Shown: positions 34,203 to 43,854 of the stretch, one piece after another
How the letters are laid out: every line of letters starts with the position of its first letter
How positions within the stretch are numbered: the first letter of the stretch is position 1
Source of the DNA: Pyronema omphalodes
Lineage: Eukaryota > Ascomycota > Pezizomycetes > Pezizales > Pyronemataceae
Reading direction: 5' to 3'
Assembly (NCBI GenBank): GCA_024516155.1
Contig: JAJJXM010000037.1
Coordinates: 372,001-436,000 of the forward strand
DNA: 64,000 bases
Notes under the pieces: generated by a model
The model's database searches: none
The model's input: the letters and a program-made list of their open reading frames with translations, nothing else
Told to the model about the DNA's origin: nothing
Made by a program: the position numbers and the translations under genes

Positions 34203-35565
34203 TGTGAACCTGGGTATTGAGGCTTTCAATACAGAGGTTTGTCCGATCAGTTAATGCTTCGTTCGCAAGATTGATAACTAATAGATTTTCCCAAGAGCTA
34301 GGAAGTTCAACTAATCGATCACAGGCCGAATAAACTTAAGGGTCTCGTCCTGAGGTATTTGGTGTAGAATAGTAATGTCGTAACAAGAGATCAAGTTGCT
34401 GATGCTGGAGGAGACGGTGGGAAGACTTGGGGTCTTTTATAGACCTTCGTCTACAAGTTCGCCCAGACTTCTCAAGGGAACCAACTTCCAAACTAAGCTT
34501 AGGAGATAAGACGTGAGTCAATCTTGTGACAAATCTGTCGATGGCTCGCACCATGCTGCATGCGCAATTATATTAATTGCTCACTTGCATGATGACCTTC
34601 GTGTCAGATCAATCCTTGACATTCCTCGCCGTGCTACCACACCTTCCAATCAGGTATTGGGGTTAAGCGCCTAGTAGAGGGTTACTCCACTTGAGCGCAT
34701 AATGCAGTGACTCCTCTGATAATGACATGTGAGTCATATATCTCATGAGTCGTCTTGATCATAGATCTCCCTAGAGAATCTCGATTGCGAGTGAAGGAAT
34801 CTGACATCATAAGGCAGACTATGCCTTACCGGAGCGCACTGCCCCGTCACATTCCTGTGTGATGTCATAACCGCCTCACCTGCGCGCACTTGCGCGCAGC
34901 CACACCCTGGTGTGTACGCAAACGCCGTCTTATCTTGCAGTTGGTAGTCAATGGCCTAAGGTCGCGTCATATCAGTTCCATCCAACAGTTTCCCTGAGTG
35001 GTGTTCCTTGCTGCAGGACGTCGTCTCATGCTAACGCAATCTTGACCCTTGTCCTGAGCTCCACTCCTGTTGGCTGACTAGACTCTGCCTAGTTCCCTTG
35101 GCCGACTATCCGCCTAACTCAGACCTTCGGATGATCCCTATTCGTCTGCCTTGCATCCTCATGAGAATTCCCTTCTCTTGCAAGCCCTCTGGTAGCCGTG
35201 CTTGGTGGAACACAACCTCAAGTATAAGGAGGTGTCCTCTCGCCGTCGTCTTCTGTCTCCATCAGCGTCGTCTGTAGTTTTCTCATGGGTAAGTCGACAC
35301 CCATGAGGTAAGTTGATTACTCGTTCCCATCCATCTTTGATCCTCCCAAACTGACAGTGAATAACAGGTAGCGACGCCTCGGGCCGGGATCCTCGTGAGG
35401 TCCTTTCGGAAAGTCACGAATCACGTGACGTGGCTAGCTGGAGCTCCTCAGGGGGTTCCGGCCCGGGATACTAACCTTATTATTCATTCTCCTGTCGAGT
35501 TTGCCATGTTCTCATAATGTTATACATGTTACCTATTCTATACTCACACAATATAGGGTGTGACA
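34203..35565 (-). repeat. Gypsy 5' LTR
   Basis: 1363 nt, four bases longer than the 3' LTR because of four single-base insertions relative to it. Contains the self-priming complement at 34330-34341, which would place the transcript start near 34341 and give a long U3 of about 1.2 kb. Confidence 0.93.
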
Positions 35566-35587
35566 GTGGCAGAATCTCGTGAGGAGA
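35566..35587. repeat. Right flanking duplication of the gypsy insert
   Basis: Repeats 26639-26660 with one mismatch at the last base. See the left copy. Confidence 0.85.
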
Positions 35588-35852
35588 TGCACAGCGGAGT
35601 GTTAATCGGATAAAATTTCAGGATAAGTATCCTTGAACTGATGATAATCAGTGTGTGGCATATTCGCCTAGCAAGAGTAGTCCGGACAGCATGAAGGCTG
35701 ATCGGGACAGTGACATTCAAGACAGAATTGTCAATGTATAGTTAGAGTGAGGCAGCATGAAGGCTGGTCCGACTCAAAGATAACGAGAAAGAGACTACAC
35801 CGTGTGGCCGTGAAAGGTCCTACAGCGGTGACATGGAAAAAGGTTGGGGTGA

Positions 35853-37462
35853 TCATATGTACATACTCTGAATGAGGGCGTCTATCTCATGTGATATGAG
35901 CGCTGACGCATTCTCATCACCTCCTTCAATGATATCAGGGAAACAGTCAGATATTGCCTTGATGATTTCCTCTGATGTATTTGGACGTCGTTCAGAGTCG
36001 AAGGCATTATTTTCCTCTAAGAAGACGACGTTGGAAGCGCGCACGACTAGAACGTGAATTCAAGTCATAGATGCGCCAAATCTTTGACGACTTCTGTGTA
36101 CCCAACCATCATACTGTGTGACGCGCGTGCGCTCCAGTTCTTGTCTGTCCTCTGCTCCTTCGGTATATGCTTGAAGACCGTGCAACCGAATCTTCGAAGG
36201 TGTAGCAGCTGAGGCGGCCTGTGAAACAGGGCCTCATGAGGACTTAGCCAGCCTTTGAGCGTCCTAGTCGGGAGATATCGAGTGTAGGTAGACCGCCGTG
36301 TTGACAGCCTCAGCCCAGAAGCGATGAGGAACTTGGGCGTCTAGTAGCATGGAACGTGCTTTGCCGTTGATTGTCTGAATGAATCTCTCGGCAGTTCCGT
36401 TTTTATGCTGTGTGAAGGGTGGCGAGGGTTCGAACGAGATACCGTTTTTCGCCAGGAAAGAACGGAACTGTTGATTGTTAAATTCCCCTGTGCCATTATC
36501 ACACCTGAACCGAAGAATCTTATGTCCTTGAGACTCAATCCACGCTTTGTATTCTTGGAATACCGGTAGCACCGCGTCTGTGGATTTTGATTTCAGGAAG
36601 TAAACTCTGGCAAAACGACTAAAGTCATCAATATAGATGATATAATACCGTCGTTGGCTGATCGACGGAGTCGACATCGGGCCGCAGACATCCGAGTGGA
36701 CAAGTTCGAAGGGCTTGCTCGCAGGTTCGGTCGGTAATCTGATAAAGGACTGTCGGTTTTTGGCCTGTATGCACGTTGTGCAGGACTGGAGATGATCTGA
36801 TGATATGGTCTTATCAGTCGAATTAATGATCTTAGACAGGGACTCGGTATTGAGGTGGGCCAGTCTCCTGTGCCACATCTCGAAATTGCTTGTTCGTTCA
36901 AGGCGGAAAGACTGTCTATGTGCCGTTCGAAGGTCTTTGTCACTAGGACGCGTAAAGTCAACCTCTGCACTTGTTCGTTTATTCGATGATATCGTTGTTC
37001 GGGTCGAGGAGGGGATGGAGTTAATGTCAACGCCTGCACCAGAACGAGTGGTTATCAGGGCGTCGTGGTCCTCCTTAATGGCCTCTGCTGTCCATCTGTA
37101 AAGATTGTCCTTCATGCGAGCGACAATGATTGTTTTGGAGGTCTTGTCTTTCACAGTACAAGTACCGTCCGCCATAGTAATTTTCCACCCCCTTTTATCA
37201 AAGAGGGGCAGGGAGAAAAGGGAGAGTCGAAACGTCGGAACGTATAGAGCAGAAATTTGAAAGAGATTATTGAGTATGATTTTTCCGTAGGTGTTGGTCG
37301 TGACTGTACTATTGTCACCTAAGCGAATGTTGATGGACTTGCAAGTAGCTAAAGAATCAATAAGAAAAGCAGATTTATCATTACAAAAAGTGGTGCGTTG
37401 CACCAGAGTCGAGCACCCATGTATGTGTCTCAGCGGACGAGTCTGTGGCGATCAAGACTTGC
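35853..37462 (-). pseudogene. Copia protease-integrase region, frame-broken
   Basis: The protease motif W-V-L-D-S-G-A-T is present near 37400 but lies out of frame with both its neighbours. One frame change sits near the G3 run at 37486-37488 and another at the T5 run at 37385-37389; they are of opposite sign, so gag and integrase share a frame. The integrase has an H-x-H...C-T-T-C zinc site and a D-D-E core (H-S-D-V-C-G-P, R-C-D-N-G-T-G-E-F, N-G-T-A-E-R-F). Its frame stops at 36266-36264. Homology continues in a second frame (R-R-F-G-C-T-V-F segment), then a third (R-I-Y-D-L-N-S) and a fourth (V-V-F-L-E-E-N to 35853). All breaks are single-base, so either the copy is decaying or the assembly has homopolymer errors. 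Confidence 0.85.
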
Positions 37463-37466
37463 GCTG

Positions 37467-38408
37467 TTAGGGAGGTGCTGGAGTTCCCGAGTCAAATACC
37501 GAGATCAGTGTATTGTCTAACTCGGCAATTTTCGCACTGGAGCGAAGCTTGTACCGCTCGCGTATGGCGGTAGCTGAAGATCTGAGCTTGCACTCTGTCG
37601 CAACGTGCCCTTTCTTTGTACAGTAGTGGCATTGGACATCCTCCTTTTTCGAAGTTTTAGTAGGTCTGGACGGTCCGGCGCTTGAGGATGCTGCGCGTTT
37701 GTTGTTGTTGCGATTTGCGTAGCATTCCTTCGTGTTATGGCTAGATCGTTTACAGTGGTCGCACCACTTGGTCGTCGTAGCATGCGCCTCGCCCTTCGGG
37801 GATCCTAGGGTGGCTTCCCACATATGCTCGTGGTCGTGCAGGATCTTCTGGAGCTCGTCAACTGCAATATTATCAAGTTTCGCGAGCTCGTGTTTCGTAA
37901 CTCCGTAGGAGTCGGGGAGATTTGCAATAACATAATTAACCAGCGCAGTGTCGCTGATATCTAAAACTGTACCGGTAAGTGGAGCCTGAATATTGAGGAG
38001 ATCAGTTATCCATTTCGACATGGACTGCCCGGGGTTAGGCTTTGATCTCCAGAATTTAATCCAGAGGTTCCTTCGTCCAGAGTTTGTTTTCGAGTTATCA
38101 AACCGGGCTTCGAGTGTTAGCCACATCTCCCGTGGGTTGTCGAGTCCGGTGATGACCCTGCGGCAGGTGATGTCGCAGTGGTCAAAGATGATCTGGGTAG
38201 CTCTGGCCGCCCTCTCATCGAAGTATTGGAGATCCCTCTGAGCTTGTTGGCTGGTGCCGCCAGCAGGGCGCGTCTCCTTCCCGTTCACAATATTCCAGGC
38301 GCTTTTCCCGGCCAAGATAAAGTGGATGGGGTCCTTCCACTGCGCATAATTGGCGACCGTAAGGATTGGGCACTTCAGGGCAGTTGGTTCTTGGACTTCG
38401 TCGGACAT
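37467..38408 (-). CDS. Copia gag
   Basis: A 313-codon frame from ATG at 38408. Residues about 10-200 form the copia-type gag domain (Y-A-Q-W-K-D near the start, M-W-L-T-L-E-A-R-F-D, F-W-R-S-K-P, later I-A-N-L-P-D-S-Y). A first Cys/His cluster C-D-H-C-K-R-S-S-H-N-T-K-E-C and a canonical zinc knuckle C-H-Y-C-T-K-K-G-H-V-A-T-E-C follow. The frame ends just before the protease motif, which is reached only after a frame change; copia elements normally encode gag and pol as one frame, so the stop here is probably a mutation or sequencing error. Confidence 0.88.
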   Translation of the reverse strand: MSDEVQEPTALKCPILTVANYAQWKDPIHFILAGKSAWNIVNGKETRPAGGTSQQAQRDLQYFDERAARATQIIFDHCDITCRRVITGLDNPREMWLTLEARFDNSKTNSGRRNLWIKFWRSKPNPGQSMSKWITDLLNIQAPLTGTVLDISDTALVNYVIANLPDSYGVTKHELAKLDNIAVDELQKILHDHEHMWEATLGSPKGEAHATTTKWCDHCKRSSHNTKECYANRNNNKRAASSSAGPSRPTKTSKKEDVQCHYCTKKGHVATECKLRSSATAIRERYKLRSSAKIAELDNTLISVFDSGTPAPP

Positions 38409-38500
38409 CGTGGAGAGAGTGATTAAAATTAAGGGGAAAGTGAAGAAATAATATAATTTATGACTAATAAAGGATAACGGTAAGAGTAGCGGTTACGCAA

Positions 38501-38512
38501 GGGCTCATAACC
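38501..38512 (-). other. Copia primer-binding site (initiator tRNA-Met fragment)
   Basis: Directly inside the 5' LTR the minus strand reads GGTTATGAGCCC. Its complement GGGCTCATAACC is the anticodon stem-loop of eukaryotic initiator tRNA-Met (CAT anticodon within). Drosophila copia primes from a 5' half-tRNA of the same tRNA cut in the anticodon loop, and the site here fits that model rather than a 3'-CCA primer. Confidence 0.8.
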
Positions 38513-38673
38513 TGTCGAAGGTCTCACAGGCACGAGAAGAAGAAGAAAGTGGAGGTGGCAACCGGATGTATTAACGAGCGTGAAGAGTCAGACATAGACG
38601 GGCAAGCGAGTGCCTATACATAGAGAGTGGTCCACCTCCACCTAAGCACTAGGGCCTTAGGCGCACTTCAACA
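38513..38673 (-). repeat. Copia 5' LTR
   Basis: 161 nt, identical by eye to 24297-24457, followed by target duplication GTTAC at 38674-38678. Confidence 0.95.
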
Positions 38674-38739
38674 GTTACCTCTCTTCTGCTGGTTTTTATT
38701 CTCGTCTTATATTTTGGGACCGGGTTTGCTTTTTTCCCT

Positions 38740-38885
38740 CTAGATACTAGATACTCGGACTTTGTTATTCGGACTTGGTTATTTGATACTCGGACTTGGT
38801 TATTCGGACTTGGTTATTTGATACTAGATACTCGGACTTGGTTATTTGATACTAGATACTAGATACTAGATACTTGATACTCGAA
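38740..38885 (+). repeat. 14-nt and 7-nt repeats (CGGACTTGGTTATT / GATACTA)
   Basis: Interspersed copies of a 14-nt unit CGGACTTGGTTATT and a 7-nt unit GATACTA form an irregular minisatellite just beyond the copia insertion. Confidence 0.8.
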
Positions 38886-39028
38886 CTTGGTTATTCGTTA
38901 TTCGTTATTTATACCCTGTCTCTGCTCTCCTCTTCTGCTCTGCTCTGCTCTCTTCTGCTCTCTTCTGTTCTGCTCTCTTTCGCTCTCCTCTTCTCTCCCC
39001 TCTTCTCTCCTGGAACATCTATCTACCG

Positions 39029-39116
39029 AATCCAATCCAATCCAATCCAATCCAATCCAATCCAATCCAATCCAATCCAATCCAATCCAATCCAATCCAA
39101 TCCAATCCAATCCAAT
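39029..39116 (+). repeat. Pentanucleotide array (AATCC)n
   Basis: About 17-18 perfect copies. Overlapping long frames on both strands are artefacts. Confidence 0.95.
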
Positions 39117-39315
39117 CACATCTGGCATTATTCCAAGCTGAACAATTCACAAAACATCAAAAACAGAAGTAAAGAAGAGGTTAAAGTAGAATACTATCAA
39201 GATACCACTCGGAATTATATTTTGTTTGTTCGTGATGATTTATTTTTCTTTTCTTGGTGTTGATGTTGTAGTTGTAGTTGAAACCTAGTACCTAGTACCT
39301 GGTACCTGATATATA

Positions 39316-41376
39316 CCCTTGCAAAAAAGGGGGGGTTTTGATAACGCATCCACAGACGTAACCTGACGGGTCTAACGCGTTATCGTTGAGGGTGAGGCGT
39401 CTTCGGGCGGTAGCATCAAAAAAGAGTTAGAAGGCGGGTGCAATGCGTATTCATAAGATTAATGTTTAGTCATTTCTATGCGGTATTGCAATTGAAAATG
39501 TCTAAGCATTTGTAATGCCTAGTTTTTCCAAAGCATTACGCACTGAAAAATGCTTAATTTTTGCAAAACATGTAACATCTTTGAATGGTTACCGCCACAA
39601 GCATTTTTCAATCGGAAGAATTTTCGGAATCATTTTCGAAAGCGTTTTCAAAAGCGGTTTTGAACAATATGCAAACCTTTTTGAAAAATAACGGTTGGAG
39701 AACAACTCCTGAATGAGGACTAGCCGCATCACATTAGCTCTGCACTGAATTCACTTGAAAGGCCGATTCATTTAAATTGACGTGATTATCCACATTACTA
39801 GCACCACAATTAAAACAAGTCACACGGATGATGAACATTCCTTGAGATACAGACACAATTTCCATGGTATTAAGGTGACATCCAGTCCGATTATTTTATC
39901 TTCATCTATTTCAAATGGCCTATCACCAGGGCATCGTGTCGGAAGATTCTTGAAACCTATTGTATACATCAAATGTAATTTTGTGTTAAGTTTCCTGAAG
40001 GTGGTTTGGTAAAATGGTTGCTTACTGAATATGGCTGATCCCAGAGGGAATCATGCATCGGGGGTGGCCCCACAAAGTTGCTACAATAAAGTCAACACGT
40101 ATTCCCACACACAGTGTCTTTTAGTGAAATTCTTACTCAGTGTTGGTTCTTTAGAATCCTATGAAAATGCATCGGCCTGGATAGGTGTCAGCCCTCTGAT
40201 GCTTACAGGAATGATTCGCGCAGTTGTGGTAGAATCCGCAATTTGTCCTAGCTAACCTGAATTGCGTATGCAAATATGGAATTCTTTTCGGCAAAGACTG
40301 TATCTGTTACTTGATTAGCACTTTGTCCACGGTGCGCTGGAAGGAGGTGGAGGTGGAGGTTGGGGGGTTGGATGTTGGAGTGAGAGAAATGTGATAGCCC
40401 AGGACAAGAATGCGAAGTCTCATGGCAGACAAAGTGGAAGAGTGTGGAGGAAGAGAAGTGTTGGAATATCGCTGGACAAGTACTTGTCATCAAAATGAAA
40501 GGTTCACAAGTGCATAACGGGTCAAGAACAAAGAGACAACTCAATCAACTTGACTCAGTATCTATATTTTTTTCACAAGAAGATCGGGGGCTGAGTTAAT
40601 GCGGCATTACTTGATTCTGCATCCCCCGGTATGCAATGCCGGGGAAACCATCACGAAGTGTAGACTTGTAGCTTCTCAGCTTTGTTTACAAAGGTTTTCA
40701 ACAGCATCAATTGCCAAATTACTAATTCAAATTGAGTGGGAAATGAGTGATAAAAATTTATTTTCTCATACATCTCACACAACTGTTACACTGTAGCATC
40801 ATGGCGAGGTATACCTTCTGCCAGTACTCAGCGGCGGCGAACCACTGCTGGAGTTTGGCCTCACAGAAGCTAGAGTGATAGGCAGATTCTTCATATCACT
40901 TCCGACGTTGCAGAAAAAAATTGAAAGGAGAAAAACGCTTCCACATAGTGCAAAGTGGTTGTAGTACTCCAGGAGTGATGATGCAAATGCTGTCGTGAGA
41001 AACTACACGTCTAGACTAGAGCCAATTTGTTTTCTTTTACGTTTATTCTCGCCTGGTAAACACTAAAGATGCGATTATATATTTTGCAGCAGTTGAAAAA
41101 ACATTTCGACAGTATATACAGTACTGAATTCAAAAATGGATTATTGGAAAGAGCGCTACAGACCACCTAAAACATACGAAGTGTTATGGCGTTCTCTAAG
41201 TATGCCTATGTTTAGATGCCGCAATGTGTTTTCAGCGCTCAAAGAGTCTGCACAAAAGAACGCTTTCGATATTACACGCTTCCAGCGTGAAAAAATGTCT
41301 ACATGGCGCTGAAAACCTTTCTCGCGTGCAAAAACATTTCAAAAACATTTTCAAAACCCCCCTTTTTTTGCAAGTG
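39316..41376. mobile_element. TA-flanked TIR element, no transposase (Tc1/mariner-like)
   Basis: The left end reads C-C-CTTGC-A6-G7-TTTTGA from 39316. The right end, reverse-complemented, reads C-A-CTTGC-A7-G6-TTTTGA to 41376. These 26-bp terminal inverted repeats are each flanked by TA (39314-39315 and 41377-41378), the target duplication of the Tc1/mariner superfamily. The 2.06-kb interior has only short frames (for example 40031-40255) without a D-D-[DE] transposase or helix-turn-helix that I can recognise. It is either a non-autonomous derivative or a strongly decayed autonomous copy. An inverted GATAACGC/GCGTTATC pair lies near the left end. Confidence 0.6.
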
Positions 41377-41550
41377 TAGGTATATAATTACATAGGTTTA
41401 TTAATAGTTAAAGTTGTGGTGGCAGCAGTTAAAGTTGTGGTGGTAGCAGAATGGATTAGCTGCAGACTGGAATAGATTATGCTGTGTTGTATGGTAGGTA
41501 GGTAGGTTGATGGACCGGGGGGGGGGGTATTGTAATGAGTAACGAGTAAT

Positions 41551-41640
41551 GACTGGCGACTAATGACTGGCGACTAATGACTGGCGACTAATGACTGGCG
41601 ACTAATGACTGGCGACTAATGACTGGCAACCAACGAGTAA
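41551..41640 (+). repeat. 14-nt minisatellite (GACTGGCGACTAAT)n
   Basis: About five tandem copies with a few variants on the right side. The unit length is twice seven. A G-run lies just to the left (about 41517-41527) and a C-run to the right (about 41894-41910). Confidence 0.9.
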
Positions 41641-42099
41641 TGACTGGCAACTGCCGACTGGCGACTCAATAATACGCATCAATCATACACATCAAAATAA
41701 AACCCCGCATTAATTATCCTTAAAATCAAAAAAAAGGAACCCACAAAAAAACAAAAAAACAAAAAACAAAAAAGCAAAAACGAAGAATAATATCTCAATA
41801 CACCACTACCAACTCGTTACGCATGAAAAAATTAACGAAAAAAAACATAAAATCGTAATTGAAAGGTTAAAGGTTAAAAGGTTAAAAGTAACACCCCCCC
41901 CCCCCCCCCACCCCGCCACTCTCCTCCCCTCAATATGAAATCTCTCTTCTCCGGCTTCTGCTACTGTAGCCATTATCAATATGTTCTTCATAACCTGCTT
42001 TACTGCTTTACTGCTTTACTTCTTTACTGCATCTCATACCCACCTCTTACATTCCTCTTATCCATTCCCCATCTCCTCCCTTCCCCACAGTATTACAGC

Positions 42100-43723
42100 C
42101 TACTCATTATTACTACTAACCACCAAACTCCTCCTCCACATTCTCTCCAAAACACTCTGATCATCCTGTCCCACCAGCTCATTTCTCCCTCCCAAGCCCG
42201 TCTTCGCCACATCCCCATTCCCCTCCCTCCTCAAACTCCACCACCTACTCCGTTCCACCGCTTCCGCAACCGGATTCCGAAATCTTCTAACATTCCCATA
42301 TTCCCTCGCAACTCTTTCATACTCACGTTTTTCCTGCTGTGCCGAAATCGGCATATGCACAAGCGGCACATACCCCGCGCCAGGATATACCGGGTGATGA
42401 ATCGGGTGTGCTGGGATCCCGGGTCCTGGGGCGGGGAGATAGTTGGAAGGAACACCGGGGTATCCATGGGGTGGATGAGCGGTATAAGTAGTTGTATGAC
42501 TACCACCACCACCGGCGCCGCTGAATTGCGGATGCTGGTGAGGATCGAATTGTGGTGCTGCTGCTGCTGCTGCTGCGGTGGAATTTCGTGCGGCTTCAAG
42601 AATCGCTAGTTGGGCGTCTTTATCCGCCGCGGCACGTTGGAGGAGGAGTTTTTGTTGTGTTCGTGAGGGGGGACCTATGCTGTAGGTGCTGGAGGTGCGT
42701 TGCAGGGTGCTGGGGTTGGTTTTGGATTGGGTTGTGTTGGTTCCGGTTGCGTCGCGACGTGGGGTGCTGTCGGCGGCTGAGGAGGGGCTGGTGGCGGAGA
42801 TGAAGCGGCTGGTTAGGGGTTCTTGGGTTGGGAGGGAGTGAGTGGGGGTTATGGGGGCGTTGTAGTCTGGGGTTGTGGTTGCGGTGGGGGGGATTGGTTG
42901 CGGCATTTGATGCGGGGGTGAGGATGGAGCAGAGGGGGAGATGACTTGTTGGAGTTGATGAGGTTGGTGAGGTTGGTGAGGTTGCTGATTCGTACGGGTT
43001 CCGTGGTGTCTAGTTTGCGATATTATTCTTTCGTTCCAAATCTGTGCAGTCTGGTTTCTGCCGTTCTGTTGCTCCTCCTCTTCTTCTTCTTCTTCTTCCT
43101 CCTCCTCAGTCTCGTCTTGCTTCGTTCCCTGCTCTTTCGGTATCGCCTGTAACCTCCGTCTTTCCAACTGCTCTCTTAACGCCCTCTCTTCACCCTGCTT
43201 TGTGTCCCTACTCTCGTCACTTGCCTGCCGCTTCTGTGTCGCCGGTCTCAACTTCCGATCACCACTCTTACTCCTAGCTCTTTCCGTTCTATCCGCCGCG
43301 ACAACTCTTCTCGTAGCTCTATGTTTCCTAGACTCCGCGTCCAGTGATCTCGTACTACTACTTTTCTGCAGTCTAGTATTATTACTCGAAGTTCTCTGAA
43401 TCGGAGGAGCAATCGGGGGTAGCGCGTCTTCACTTCCCTCGTCGTCGCTCGCCGGGGAACCTAATTCAAACGTCGTGTGATGTCGTGTAGTAGTAGTAGC
43501 TGTAGTAGTAGTAGTATTCGACTTTATCTTCGGCGGCGTTCCACCCCCTTGTGTAGCAGCAGCAGTAAGCTTCCCAAGTTTATTCAACCCCCTTCCGTAA
43601 CTTGGAACTCGTGGGTTATGATGACGAGAAACTACAAATTGTTTATGTTTATGTCTTGGAGCTTCATCTCCATGTTGTGAGGAGATATTTGTAGTAGATT
43701 TTGAACGTTGAGAGAGGGTCTGC

Positions 43724-43770
<47 letters not shown>

Positions 43771-43854
43771 CTGTTGTTGCGATGGAGGAGGAGGAGGAGG
43801 AGGAGGATCTTGCCGCGACGACGATGGTTGTTGTTGGTAGTCTGCCGATGACAT
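42100..43854 (-). CDS. Low-complexity polyQ protein, possibly TORC1 subunit TCO89-like
   Basis: From ATG 43854-43852 (M-S-S-A-D-Y) to the stop at 42100 there are 584 residues. The frame continues 56 codons upstream, but without an ATG and through CTG/TGCT simple repeats, so I take this start. The N-terminal part has a Pro run and about 24 Gln encoded by CAG/CAA repeats. Next comes the most conserved-looking stretch, R-H-H-N-P-R-V-P-S-Y-G-R-G-L-N-K-L-G-K, followed by F-E-L-G-S-P-A-S-D-D-E. There is then a basic/helical region, an acidic Glu run, and Pro/His-rich disorder. The C-terminal helix has F-R-N-P-V-A-E-A-V-E-R. The R-V-P-S-Y-G-R-G-L-N-K-L segment with an acidic partner recalls filamentous-fungal TCO89-domain proteins, but this is from memory of the pattern and weak. 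No catalytic domain or membrane segment. Confidence 0.65.

Larger units (their letters stand above)
26661..35565 (-). mobile_element. Ty3/gypsy chromovirus, nested in copia
   Basis: An 8.9-kb element on the minus strand with LTRs at 26661-28019 and 34203-35565, both TG...CA. gag (34075-31886) and pol (31790-28191, open back to the gag stop) are uninterrupted. The pol order is protease, RT, RNase H, integrase, chromodomain, which defines a chromovirus. A 12-nt sequence just inside the 5' LTR is complementary to part of the LTR transcript, pointing to Tf1/sushi-style self-priming. A purine tract lies inside the 3' LTR. Open frames and about 99% LTR identity suggest recent activity. It sits between the integrase and RT regions of the older copia host. 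Confidence 0.95.
24297..38673 (-). mobile_element. Ty1/copia LTR retrotransposon, interrupted
   Basis: Two identical 161-nt LTRs (24297-24457 and 38513-38673) begin TG and end CA. They are flanked by the 5-bp target duplication GTTAC (24292-24296 and 38674-38678). Transcription is on the minus strand. The primer site lies directly inside the right LTR and a purine tract (GAGGGGGTG) directly inside the left LTR. Gene order is gag, protease, integrase, reverse transcriptase, RNase H, as in copia elements. The body is split by a nested gypsy element (26661-35565). Protease and integrase are broken by at least five single-base frame changes, so this copy is not autonomous as read, although gag and RT/RNase H frames remain open. 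Without the insert the element is about 5.4 kb. Confidence 0.95.

Noticed and set aside
41935..42609. 224-codon plus-strand frame
   Set aside because: Mostly antisense to the polyQ protein gene, with a Cys run from the complement of repeated codons. No family features.
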